Shown here piece by piece: positions 17,890-26,775 of a stretch of DNA of 64,000 nucleotides. This DNA is from Antarcticimicrobium luteum (GTDB lineage Bacteria; Pseudomonadota; Alphaproteobacteria; Rhodobacterales; Rhodobacteraceae): the NCBI RefSeq assembly GCF_004358185.1, contig NZ_SMUV01000070.1, positions 124,001 through 188,000 on the forward strand, in the 5' to 3' direction. Position numbers and translations under genes: made by a program. The notes under the pieces are model-generated. The model was given only the letters and a program-made list of their open reading frames with translations, had not been told where the DNA came from and made no database searches. The first letter of the stretch is position 1; the number at the start of each line of letters is the position of its first letter.

Positions 17890-17925
17890 TTCCGAACCGC
17901 CGGTTTCGTCAAGTCCGGTTCAGAA
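17890..17925. promoter_or_regulatory. Candidate MarR operator between the regulator and hydantoinase operon
   Basis: TTCCGAACCG (17890-17899) and CGGTTCAGAA (17916-17925) are inverted copies matching at 9 of 10 positions, separated by 16 bases. A second, tight palindrome AACCG-C-CGGTT lies at 17895-17905. The site occupies the 112-base divergent promoter region, where a MarR protein would be expected to bind. Confidence 0.45.
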
Positions 17926-17986
17926 TGTCCTTGCCATATACATCCATCTGGATCAATCTTTTCTCAATCTGAATTGGAGGCATCGA

Positions 17987-20056
17987 ATGATTGTTGTGGG
18001 CGTTGACGTTGGCGGGACCTTTACCGACCTGATCCTGGCCGATCTCACGAAACAAAAGCTGACGATCCATAAAACGCCCTCGACGCCGACCAATCCGGCG
18101 ATTGGTGTCGTGACCGGCCTGCGGGCGATCTGTGACAAGGCGGGCATCACGCCCGCGGACATCGACAGCCTGTTTCACGGAACCACCGTGGGTACGAATG
18201 CGATGTTGGAACACGACGGCGCGGTCACCGGCATGATCACCAACGACGGGTTCCGCGATGTCCTGCACATCGGACGGCACCAGCGGCCGCAGCACTATTC
18301 GATCATGCAGGATCTGCCCTGGCAGAACCGACCGCTGATCCGGCGCCGGCATCGCCACACGGTGGCCGGCCGGCTGGACGCGACCGGCGCCGAGCTGGTG
18401 GCGCTGGATGAGCAGGCGGTGCGCGACGCGGCCCGCGAGATGATCGCGCAGGGCGTCGAGGCGGTGCTGGTCGGCTTCCTCTTCTCCTATGTGAATCCGG
18501 TGCATGAACGCCGCGCCGCCGAGATCGTGCAGGAAGAGATGCCGGAGGCCTTTGTCACGACGTCATCGGGCGTGGCGCCCCAGTTCCGCGAATTCGAGCG
18601 GTTCACCACGGCGGCGATGTCGGCCTTTATCGGCCCGAAAGTCCGCCGTTATATCGAGGAACTGCAGGCCGAGCTGCGTGCCCAGGGGCTGAAGGGCGAG
18701 CTGCATGTGATGACCTCCAGCGGCGGGGTTGCAACGCCCGAGATGATTTCCGAGAAACCCGCCTCGACGCTGCTGTCGGGCCTGGTCGCCGGGGTCCGGG
18801 GTGGCGCCTGGATCGGCAATCACGCGGGCACCGACCGGCTCATCACGCTGGATATCGGCGGGACCAGTGCCGATATCGGCATCATCGTCGACGGCAGGCT
18901 GACCGACGCCGATACCCGCAGCGCCTCGATCGCCGGCTTCCCGGTGATGCTGCCGATGATCGACATTCACACCATCGGGGCCGGTGGCGGCTCGATCGCC
19001 TATCTGGATCGCGGCGGCGCCTTTCGCGTCGGGCCGGAAAGCGCCGGTGCGGATCCGGGTCCGGCCGCCTATGGCAAGGGCGGCGACCTGCCCACCGTGA
19101 CCGACGCCAACCTGGTTCTTGGCCGTCTGGCGCCGCGGAATTTCCTTGGCGGCGACATGACGCTGGATGCCGACGCCTCGCGCCGGGTGATCGGCGCGCT
19201 GGCCGACCAACTGGGCCGCAGCCCCGAAGAGACCGCCGAGGGCGCACTGACGGTACTCAATTCCAACATGGCCAACGCGATCCGCTCGCGCACGGTGCAA
19301 AAGGGGATCGACCCGCGCGAGTTCACCCTGTCGGGCTTTGGCGGCGCCGGTCCGCTGCATGCGGCGGAAGTCGCCGGCATGCTGGGCGTGCGCCGCGTGC
19401 TGATCCCGCCGCATCCGGGCATCACCTCGGCGATGGGCCTGCTGACGGCGGATCTGGAATATCACGCGCTGCGGACCGCCTTTGCCGTCAAGGGCAGCAT
19501 CGATCATGCCCGTCTGACCTGGCTGTTCGACGATATGCAGGCCGAACTGTCGGGCATTTTCGACCGAGACGGCGTGCCCGTTGAAAAGCGCCGGATGTTG
19601 CGCGAGGGCGATCTGCGCTATGTCGGGCAAGGCTATGAGCTGAAGATCGACATTCCCGACGGACCGCTGAACGAGGCCGCGCTGGAGCAGGTCTGGCAGG
19701 CGTTCCACGACCGGCACCGCGCCGAATACGGCCATGCCTTCGAGCAGGCACCGGTCGAGATCGTGACGGTCAAGCTGCGCGGTCTGGGCGAGGTCGAAAA
19801 GCTGGGCACACCGCCCGGGGCCAAGGGTCCGGCGGTCGCCAGCCCGGTGGGGCAGGGGCAATGCGTGTTCCGCGTCGACGACGCGCTGCAAAGCTTCGAG
19901 ACACCCTATTTCGACCGCACCGATCTGCCGGTCGGCGTCCCGATGCAGGGGCCGGCCATCCTGTTGCAGACGGACAGCACCACGGTGGTGCCACCGGACT
20001 GGAGCTTTGAGGTGGACCGCTTTGCCAATGTCGTGATGACCCGGAACGGGGAGTAA
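17987..20056 (+). CDS. hyuA: Hydantoinase/oxoprolinase subunit A (HyuA type)
   Basis: ATP-binding subunit of an ATP-dependent ring-opening amidohydrolase (N-methylhydantoinase or 5-oxoprolinase type), 689 residues. The ASKHA-fold nucleotide motifs are GVDVGGTFTD at the N-terminus and DIGGTSADIG near residue 290; HGTTVGTNA lies near residue 64. The ATG at 17987 is preceded by TTGGAGG. It is followed 5 bases later by subunit B and then by transporter and amidohydrolase genes. The substrate is unknown: hydantoins, 5-oxoproline and related lactams are possible, and carboxylases share this fold. Confidence 0.9.
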   Translation: MIVVGVDVGGTFTDLILADLTKQKLTIHKTPSTPTNPAIGVVTGLRAICDKAGITPADIDSLFHGTTVGTNAMLEHDGAVTGMITNDGFRDVLHIGRHQRPQHYSIMQDLPWQNRPLIRRRHRHTVAGRLDATGAELVALDEQAVRDAAREMIAQGVEAVLVGFLFSYVNPVHERRAAEIVQEEMPEAFVTTSSGVAPQFREFERFTTAAMSAFIGPKVRRYIEELQAELRAQGLKGELHVMTSSGGVATPEMISEKPASTLLSGLVAGVRGGAWIGNHAGTDRLITLDIGGTSADIGIIVDGRLTDADTRSASIAGFPVMLPMIDIHTIGAGGGSIAYLDRGGAFRVGPESAGADPGPAAYGKGGDLPTVTDANLVLGRLAPRNFLGGDMTLDADASRRVIGALADQLGRSPEETAEGALTVLNSNMANAIRSRTVQKGIDPREFTLSGFGGAGPLHAAEVAGMLGVRRVLIPPHPGITSAMGLLTADLEYHALRTAFAVKGSIDHARLTWLFDDMQAELSGIFDRDGVPVEKRRMLREGDLRYVGQGYELKIDIPDGPLNEAALEQVWQAFHDRHRAEYGHAFEQAPVEIVTVKLRGLGEVEKLGTPPGAKGPAVASPVGQGQCVFRVDDALQSFETPYFDRTDLPVGVPMQGPAILLQTDSTTVVPPDWSFEVDRFANVVMTRNGE

Positions 20057-20061
20057 GGAAG

Positions 20062-21828
20062 ATGCAGATGAAAACCCGCGTTGATCCGTTTCTCGCGGCC
20101 GTGATCCACGGCGCGCTTGAGAATATCGCCATCGAGATGGGTCACAAGCTGATGCGTATGAGCTATTCCAGCATCATCCGCGAAAGCGAGGATTTCGGCG
20201 CCGCCCTGACCGATTCCACCGGGCGGCAACTGTGCGAATGCACCATGTCCACGCCGCTGCAATCGGGGCCGATCCCAGGCTATATCGAAGGCATCCTGCG
20301 CGAGCTTGAGGCCCGCGGCGACACGGTGCGGCCCGGCGACGTCTTCATGCACAACGATGCCTATGCCGGGGCCTCGCACGGGCCGGATGTCGGTTTCGCC
20401 GTGCCGATCTTTCACCAGGACAAGCTGGCCGGCTTTGCCGTCACCACCGCGCACCACCTCGATATCGGGGCGCTGACGCCGGGCAGCTGCGGCATCGTCG
20501 ACGCCGTGGACGCCTATGCCGAGGGGCTGCAGTTCAAGGCGGTCCGCGTCTATGACGGCGGCAAGAAGGTCGAGCCGGTCTGGCAGATCCTGCGCTCGAA
20601 CATCCGCATCGCGGATCTGGTCGTCGGAGACATGGAGGCGCAGGTCGCCGCCGCGCGGATCGGCGCGGACCGATATGCGGCGCTGCTGGATCAATACGGG
20701 CTCGAGACGGTGACCGGCGCCTATGAGGATCTGCTGGACTACTCCGAAAAACTGATGCGCGATGCCATCGCGGCGATCCCCGACGGCAGCTATAACGCCC
20801 GCACCCATATCGACGGCTATCTCGACAGCGACGATCCCGCGCTGAAGGAGCTGCCGATCGAGGTGACGTTGACGGTCAAGGGCAGCGATGTGCTGGTCGA
20901 TCTCACCGGCACCGCGCCGCAGACGCCGAACAAGCCGATCAACATGCCTCTGGTGGGCACGGTCGATTGCGCGGTCTGGCTGACGCTGCGCTCGATTCTG
21001 CTGGACAGTGACGTATACGGGGCGATCCCGCAGAACAGCGGGCTGACACGGCCGATCACCATCCACGCCCCCGAGGGATGCCTGGCCAATCCGATCTTTC
21101 CGGCGCCGGTGATCGCCCGGTTCTGCCCTGGCAACGCGGTGGCCGATACGGTGATGAAGGCCATCGCGCCTGCGGTGCCCAGACAGGTCAGCGCCGGCAT
21201 CGGTAACCTGCGGGTAATGGCGTTCTCGGGCCAGACCAAGGCGGGCCCCTGGGTGCATATGGAGATCATGGAGGGCGCCTATGGCGGCCGCCACGGCAAG
21301 GACGGCATGGATGCAGTCGATACGCTTTATGCCAACACCCGCAACAATCCAGTCGAGGATATCGAAAGTCACCTGCCGCTGCGCGTGTTGAACTATGAAC
21401 TGCGCGAGAATGTGGCGGGGGCGGGACAGTGGCGCGGGGGGATCGGCTCGATCCGCTCCTTCGAGCTGCTCGAGGATGGCGCGGTCTCGGTCGAGGGCGA
21501 CGGCCAGCGGTTCCGTCCCTGGGGCTTTGCCGGCGGCAAGGACGGCTCGCCCGCCAATGTCGATCTGGTTCACGCGAACGGTCAGAGCGAGGCGCTGCCC
21601 TCGAAGATCCCTTATCGCCCGCTGGTCAGGGGGGACCGGCTGGTCGCCTATGGCCCCTGCGGCGGCGGTTACGGCGATCCGTTCGCCCGGGCGCCCGAAG
21701 ATGTGCTCGACGATGTGCTGGACGGGCTGCTGCAGGTCGAGACGGCCCGCGAGGAGTACGGCGTCGTGATCGTCGGCGGTTGCCGTCTGGACCGGGACGC
21801 TACTGAAAAGCTGCGCGCAGGCCGATGA
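20062..21828 (+). CDS. hyuB: Hydantoinase/oxoprolinase subunit B (HyuB type)
   Basis: Partner subunit of 588 residues, usual for HyuB. Family stretches include SIIRESEDFGAALTD (about 33-47), HNDAYAGASHGPDV (about 95-108) and GGYGDPFARAPE at the C-terminal end. Together with HyuA it would hydrolyse a cyclic amide at the cost of ATP. The 5-base gap to subunit A implies translational coupling. The next gene starts 54 bases later on the same strand. Confidence 0.9.
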   Translation: MQMKTRVDPFLAAVIHGALENIAIEMGHKLMRMSYSSIIRESEDFGAALTDSTGRQLCECTMSTPLQSGPIPGYIEGILRELEARGDTVRPGDVFMHNDAYAGASHGPDVGFAVPIFHQDKLAGFAVTTAHHLDIGALTPGSCGIVDAVDAYAEGLQFKAVRVYDGGKKVEPVWQILRSNIRIADLVVGDMEAQVAAARIGADRYAALLDQYGLETVTGAYEDLLDYSEKLMRDAIAAIPDGSYNARTHIDGYLDSDDPALKELPIEVTLTVKGSDVLVDLTGTAPQTPNKPINMPLVGTVDCAVWLTLRSILLDSDVYGAIPQNSGLTRPITIHAPEGCLANPIFPAPVIARFCPGNAVADTVMKAIAPAVPRQVSAGIGNLRVMAFSGQTKAGPWVHMEIMEGAYGGRHGKDGMDAVDTLYANTRNNPVEDIESHLPLRVLNYELRENVAGAGQWRGGIGSIRSFELLEDGAVSVEGDGQRFRPWGFAGGKDGSPANVDLVHANGQSEALPSKIPYRPLVRGDRLVAYGPCGGGYGDPFARAPEDVLDDVLDGLLQVETAREEYGVVIVGGCRLDRDATEKLRAGR

Positions 21829-21882
21829 TGTCCGCGCGCACCGCACCAGAATAACAACCAAACCAACAAGGGAGACTGCGAA

Positions 21883-22989
21883 ATGACAAGGACGCTCAAG
21901 ACAATGGGGCTGGTTTCCGCCCTGATGATGGCCACGGCCGTGCCGGCCCTGGCCCAGGACGACCCGGTGGCCGCAGCCAAGGCCAATATCGAGGCCTATT
22001 CGGGCATTCCCGAATTCACGCCGCCGGGAGAGCCGTTCGACGCCCGCGCCTGCATGGAGGGCAAGTCCATCCTGACGGTCCCGGCATCCAGCGCGATCCC
22101 CTTCATCAAGACGATCGCGGATGCAAAGGACGCCCTTGCCGAGGAATTGGGATTCGAACACAGCCAGTGGGAGAACCAGGGCAATCCGACCCAGTGGATC
22201 CAAGGCATGGACTACGCCGCCAACAACGGTTTCGATGTGGTGTCGCTCCTGGCCGGTGCCGACCCGCGCTTTTTCGAGCCGCAGGTGAAAACGGCGCAGG
22301 CGGCGGGGGTCAAGGTCGTCACCTCGCACCTGACCGGGCTTGAGATTCCGGCGCCAGCCGGTGTCGATGCCAATACCGCCATCGACTACAAACAGGCGGG
22401 CAAGCTGATGGCCGACTGGACCATCGCGCAGACCGGGGCCAAGGTGAACGCGCTGATCATCGTCTCGAACGAGGCGCTGTCAACCGACAGCCTGACCGAC
22501 GGTCTGACCGAAGCCTTCGCCAAATGCCCCGACTGCACCTATGAGATCGTCAACGTGCCGATCGTCGACTGGGCCACACGCATCCAGCCCACCGTTCAGG
22601 GCAAGTTGCAGGCAAATCCGGACATCAACTATGTGATCCCGATCTATGACAGCATGTCCACCTTTGTGACCCCTGCCGTCGCCATCTCGGGCAAGCGCGA
22701 CAGCGTCAAGGTCGCCACCTTCAACGGCACGCCCTTTGTGCTGGACCTGATCCGCGACGGCGTGGTCGAAATGGACATCGGCGAGAACCTGGATTGGATC
22801 GCCCATGCGATGCTGGATGCCGAGATGAGGCTGATTTGCGGGCTCGATCCGGTGACCGACAGCAAGGTGCCGCTGCGGGTGTTCACCGCCGGGAACATTG
22901 CCGAGGTTGGCAACCCGGCCGAAGCCTCCAAGGGGTATGGCGACGCCTATGTCGCCGGTTACCGCGATCTGTGGAAAGTGACGGAGTGA
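21883..22989 (+). CDS. Periplasmic binding protein of a CUT2 (ribose-type) ABC importer
   Basis: A 368-residue type I periplasmic-binding protein with a Sec signal peptide (about residues 1-24, ending PALAQ). Although the fold is the sugar-binding one, its partner genes are hydantoinase and amidohydrolase genes, so the ligand is more likely a small nitrogen compound than a sugar; that is inference from context. AGGGAG precedes the ATG. The stop overlaps the GTG start of the ATPase gene. Confidence 0.87.
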   Translation: MTRTLKTMGLVSALMMATAVPALAQDDPVAAAKANIEAYSGIPEFTPPGEPFDARACMEGKSILTVPASSAIPFIKTIADAKDALAEELGFEHSQWENQGNPTQWIQGMDYAANNGFDVVSLLAGADPRFFEPQVKTAQAAGVKVVTSHLTGLEIPAPAGVDANTAIDYKQAGKLMADWTIAQTGAKVNALIIVSNEALSTDSLTDGLTEAFAKCPDCTYEIVNVPIVDWATRIQPTVQGKLQANPDINYVIPIYDSMSTFVTPAVAISGKRDSVKVATFNGTPFVLDLIRDGVVEMDIGENLDWIAHAMLDAEMRLICGLDPVTDSKVPLRVFTAGNIAEVGNPAEASKGYGDAYVAGYRDLWKVTE

Positions 22990-24518
22990 GCCAATCGGGC
23001 ACTCCACGTCTGGCCCTCAGGGGCCTGACCAAGACCTTTGGTGGGGTCCGCGCGCTGGATTGCGCGGACCTGACCATTGCCCCGGGCGAAGTGCATGGGC
23101 TTCTGGGCACCAACGGTTCGGGGAAATCGACCCTGATCAAGGTCCTTTCGGGGTTTCATGCGCCCGATGCCGGGACGCTAGAAATCGACGGCCGGGCCGT
23201 CACGCTGCCGATGCCGCTGGGCAGAAGCGAGGCGCATGGCCTTGCCTTCGTGCATCAGAACCTTGGTCTTCTGCCCGAAGCGACGGTGCTGGAAAACCTG
23301 ATCGCCGGCGATCATGAGCGGCTGAATCCCTGGTGGATCAACTGGAGCAAGGAGGCCGGCCGCGCCCGCCGCCTCTTTGCCGAGCATCACCTTGCCCTTT
23401 CGCCACAGCACGTCGTTGCGGATCTGTCGCCGGTGCAACGGGCCCAACTGGCCATCGTGCGTGCCGCCGACCGGGTGCAGGAACATCGGAGCCACGGCGT
23501 CCCCGGAACCCTGGTTCTGGACGAACCGACGCCGTTCCTGCCGCAGGAGGACGTGCGCGAGCTGTTCGCCCTGATCCGGCGGCTGACCGCGCGCGGCGTC
23601 TCGATCATTTTCGTGAGCCACGACATCGATGAGGTGCTCGAGGTCACCGACCGCTCCACCGTGCTGCGCGACGGCAAGGTGATCGGCACCTTTGAGACCG
23701 CCGCAACCGGCCGGGGCGATCTGGTCGAGGCCATCGTCGGCCGCGCCGTCGCCGCGGACCGCCGCGTTTCGGCCCTGACCCCGGCCGCGCCGGTCGCAGA
23801 GGTGCGCGGGTTGACCGGCGCGATCCTGAAAGATGTCTCCCTGTCGGTGCAACCGGGCGAGATCCTGGGGCTGACGGGCCTTATCGGCGCAGGGCATGAC
23901 GAGGTGCCGATGCTGATCGCCGGTGCGCGACCAGCCGTCGCCGGGGATCTGACCCTGAACGGCCGCACATACGATCTGGGCCGGATGAGCCCCGCCGACA
24001 GCATCGCGGCGGGTATCGCGCTGATCCCGGCCGACCGCCAGACCGCCGGTATCGCGCCGGAGCTGAGCCTGACCGAAAACGCCACCCTGCCGCAGCTGCG
24101 CGGCAGCCTGGCGCTCAATCACCGCCGCAATCGCGACATCACCGCCGATCTGATGGCCAGGTTCCGCGTCAAGGCGGCCTCGCCGGATCAGCCGGCCGCG
24201 GAATTGTCAGGCGGCAATCAGCAGAAACTCGTATTGGGAAAATGGCTTCAGCTCGACCCGCGGCTGGTCCTGCTGGACGAGCCGACACAGGGGATCGACG
24301 TCGGCGCGCGGCAGGAGATCTATGACCACCTCTTGGCGCTCTGCGCCGCCGGCGGTGCGGTGATTTGCGCCACCTCGGAATTCGAACAACTGGAAATCAT
24401 CGCGCACCGGGTTCTCGTTTTTGACAGGGGCCGGATCAAGGCGGAACTCAAAGGGGCGGGCGTGACCAAAGCGGCAATTGCCAAGGCCTGTTATGAAATG
24501 GCGGAAGAACATGCATAA
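22986..24518 (+). CDS. Double-domain ABC ATPase, RbsA/MglA type
   Basis: A 510-residue tandem ATPase driving the CUT2 importer. Domain 1 has a good Walker A (GTNGSGKST, 41-49) and Walker B (LVLDEP, 176-181) but a divergent signature, LSPVQ at 147-151. Domain 2 has a degenerate Walker A (GLIGAGHDE) with a canonical signature LSGGNQQ (407-413) and Walker B LVLLDEPTQGID. This leaves one intact ATP site, more lopsided than usual for the family. The GTG at 22986 overlaps the previous stop as GTGA; the frame is open further upstream but only inside the binding-protein gene. Confidence 0.9.
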   Translation: MSQSGTPRLALRGLTKTFGGVRALDCADLTIAPGEVHGLLGTNGSGKSTLIKVLSGFHAPDAGTLEIDGRAVTLPMPLGRSEAHGLAFVHQNLGLLPEATVLENLIAGDHERLNPWWINWSKEAGRARRLFAEHHLALSPQHVVADLSPVQRAQLAIVRAADRVQEHRSHGVPGTLVLDEPTPFLPQEDVRELFALIRRLTARGVSIIFVSHDIDEVLEVTDRSTVLRDGKVIGTFETAATGRGDLVEAIVGRAVAADRRVSALTPAAPVAEVRGLTGAILKDVSLSVQPGEILGLTGLIGAGHDEVPMLIAGARPAVAGDLTLNGRTYDLGRMSPADSIAAGIALIPADRQTAGIAPELSLTENATLPQLRGSLALNHRRNRDITADLMARFRVKAASPDQPAAELSGGNQQKLVLGKWLQLDPRLVLLDEPTQGIDVGARQEIYDHLLALCAAGGAVICATSEFEQLEIIAHRVLVFDRGRIKAELKGAGVTKAAIAKACYEMAEEHA

Positions 24519-25473
24519 GAGCGATCTCAGCTATCAAATGGAACGGTTCGGCCTGATCATCGTCTGGCTGGCCTTTATCGCGCTGTTCGGAGCGTTGCGG
24601 CCCGACACCTTTCTGACCTGGTCGAATTTCTCGACCATCTTCGGCTCCGAGGCGGTACTCGTGATCGTGACGCTGGGGCTGATGATCCCGCTGACGGCGG
24701 GCGATTTCGACCTGTCGATCGCGCAGATCCTGACGCTGGTGTCGATGACCGTGGCCATTCTGGATGCGCGGATGGATCTGCCGCTGGCTCTGGTGCTGCC
24801 GATTGGCCTGGCCCTTGGCGCCCTGATCGGTCTGATCAACGGCGCGATCACGCTCTATTTCCGGGTTCATTCGCTGATCGTGACGCTGGGGGTGGGCACC
24901 TTCCTGCATGGGATCACCCTGTGGATCGGCAATTCGCAGACCATTTCCGGCGTCTCTCCGATGCTGATGGAGTGGGTGATCATCCAGCGGGTGTTCGGGG
25001 TGCCGATCGCGTTCTACTACGCCATCGGGCTGGCTGTCGCGATCTGGTATATGCTGAGTTACACGGCCTTCGGCCAGCAGCTTTTGTTCACCGGGCGCGG
25101 CCGCGAGGTGGGGCGGCTGACCGGGGTTGCCGTGGATCGGGTCCGGCTCACGGCCTTTGTGCTGTCGGGGATGCTGGGGGCTTTTGCCGGCATTCTGTAC
25201 ACCGGCACAACCGGATCGGCGAACCCCAGTTCGGGCACCTTCCTGCTGCTGCCGGCCTTTGCCGCCGCCTTTCTGGGATCGACATGCATTCGTCCCGGCC
25301 GGTTCAATCCCTGGGGATCGGTCATCGCGGTCTATTTCCTGGTGACGGGGATCAACGGGCTGTCGATTCTGGGATTCCGCACCTTCGTGCAGGATCTGTT
25401 CTATGGCGGGGCGCTGGTGCTGGCGGTGATGATCTCGCAACTGGTGTCGGGACGGAAGGACCGGGGCCTGTGA
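24511..25473 (+). CDS. CUT2-type ABC transporter permease
   Basis: Inner-membrane permease of 320 residues with about eight to ten hydrophobic helices, the RbsC-type fold. The stretch LTAGDFDLSIAQILTLVSM (about 59-77) is the conserved motif of this permease family. It overlaps the ATPase gene by 8 bases at its start and shares GTGA with the amidohydrolase gene at its end. It is the only permease gene of the system, so it probably works as a homodimer. Confidence 0.9.
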   Translation: MHKSDLSYQMERFGLIIVWLAFIALFGALRPDTFLTWSNFSTIFGSEAVLVIVTLGLMIPLTAGDFDLSIAQILTLVSMTVAILDARMDLPLALVLPIGLALGALIGLINGAITLYFRVHSLIVTLGVGTFLHGITLWIGNSQTISGVSPMLMEWVIIQRVFGVPIAFYYAIGLAVAIWYMLSYTAFGQQLLFTGRGREVGRLTGVAVDRVRLTAFVLSGMLGAFAGILYTGTTGSANPSSGTFLLLPAFAAAFLGSTCIRPGRFNPWGSVIAVYFLVTGINGLSILGFRTFVQDLFYGGALVLAVMISQLVSGRKDRGL

Positions 25474-26753
25474 GCGGCGCCGCCCGCCGCAGCCGCACCA
25501 ACGCGCCGCATGTGAACGCGGACCGTCTCTGGTCCCGCCATATGGATCTGGCCCGGATCGGCGTCGTCGAGACGACCGGCAACTGCCGTCTGGCCCTGTC
25601 GGACGAGGATGCCGCCGCCCGCGAACTGTTTGCCGTATGGTGCCGCGACGCGGGGCTGACCCTGCGCTCGGACCGGGCCGGGAACATGTTCGCCCTGCGC
25701 CCCGGACGCGACCCGGGCCGCGCGGTGGTCGCCGCCGGCAGCCATCTGGACACCCAGCCGCACGGCGGCCGGTTCGACGGCGTTTCCGGCGTTCTGGCCG
25801 CGCTCGAGGCGGTCGAGGCGCTGAACGATGCCGGGATCGAGACCGAGGCGCCGCTGGCAGTGATCAACTGGACCAACGAGGAGGGGGTCCGCTTTGCCCC
25901 CGGTCTGCTCGGCTCGGCCTGGTTCGCCGGGCGGATCGCTGACGAGACGCTGGACAATATCGTGTCGGCGGATGGCGCGCGATTTGCCGACGAGGCCGCG
26001 CGCTCCGGCTGGAGCGGCGACATGGTGCCGGCGGATCTGACGCTCGATTCCTTCTTCGAGCTGCATATCGAACAGGGACCCGTTCTCGAGGATGCCGGGG
26101 CGCAGGTCGGTGTGGTCACCTCGGTGCAGGGTCTGTGCTGGCTGGATGTGGCGATCACCGGGCGCGATGCCCACGCCGGCACCACGCCGCTGGACGCGCG
26201 CAAGGATGCGCTGCTGGCGGCCGGGGCGATCCTGGTGGCCCTGCGCCGGACCGGGCTGGCTGCCGGGCCGGAGGCCCGGGTCAGCGTTGGCCGGCTGACT
26301 GCGGCGACGGACGCACCCAGCACCATCGCGGGTCATGTCGATCTGGTCATCGACATCCGCCACCCCGATGGCGAGGTGCTGGCGCGATTGGGCCGGGAGT
26401 GTGCCGAAGCCTGCCGCGCCGTTGCGGCCGACTATGGCTGCGAGGCCGAGGTTTCCGAGCGTTTCGCCATTGCGCCGCAACAGTTCGACGGCGATTGCGT
26501 GGCGCTGGTCGAGGACGCGGCGCTCGCGCTGGAGTTGAAATACCTCACCATGCCCAGCGGTGCCTTGCACGACGCGGCAAATGTCGCCGGTCTGGCCCCG
26601 ACCGCGATGATCTTCGTGCCATGCCGCGACGGGATCAGCCACAACGTTCAGGAATACGCCGCGCCCGAAGATCTGGCCGCCGGCGCCGACGTGCTGTTGC
26701 ATGCCATGCTGGAGCGGGCCGGAATCGCGCGCCGGCCCGACGGGCAGGGCTGA
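25470..26753 (+). CDS. M20-family amidohydrolase (N-carbamoyl-amino-acid or allantoate amidohydrolase type)
   Basis: Zinc-dependent amidase of 427 residues. Metal-site motifs are all present: GSHLDT (90-95), DGVSG (103-107), NEEGVRF (136-142), ELHIEQGP, PSGALHDA and SHNVQE near the C-terminus. The family includes N-carbamoyl-L-amino-acid hydrolase, beta-ureidopropionase and allantoate amidohydrolase (AllC), which I cannot separate by eye. Directly behind a hydantoinase pair, removal of the carbamoyl group left by ring opening is the natural role. Starts at GTG overlapping the permease stop; the last gene of the operon. Confidence 0.87.
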   Translation: MSGAARRSRTNAPHVNADRLWSRHMDLARIGVVETTGNCRLALSDEDAAARELFAVWCRDAGLTLRSDRAGNMFALRPGRDPGRAVVAAGSHLDTQPHGGRFDGVSGVLAALEAVEALNDAGIETEAPLAVINWTNEEGVRFAPGLLGSAWFAGRIADETLDNIVSADGARFADEAARSGWSGDMVPADLTLDSFFELHIEQGPVLEDAGAQVGVVTSVQGLCWLDVAITGRDAHAGTTPLDARKDALLAAGAILVALRRTGLAAGPEARVSVGRLTAATDAPSTIAGHVDLVIDIRHPDGEVLARLGRECAEACRAVAADYGCEAEVSERFAIAPQQFDGDCVALVEDAALALELKYLTMPSGALHDAANVAGLAPTAMIFVPCRDGISHNVQEYAAPEDLAAGADVLLHAMLERAGIARRPDGQG

Positions 26754-26775
26754 CAAACCGGGGCCAAGCCTTGCG

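Noticed and set aside
19906..22329. An 807-residue minus-strand frame opposite hyuB and the binding protein
   Set aside because: It crosses two well-supported plus-strand genes and an intergenic region and shows no motif.
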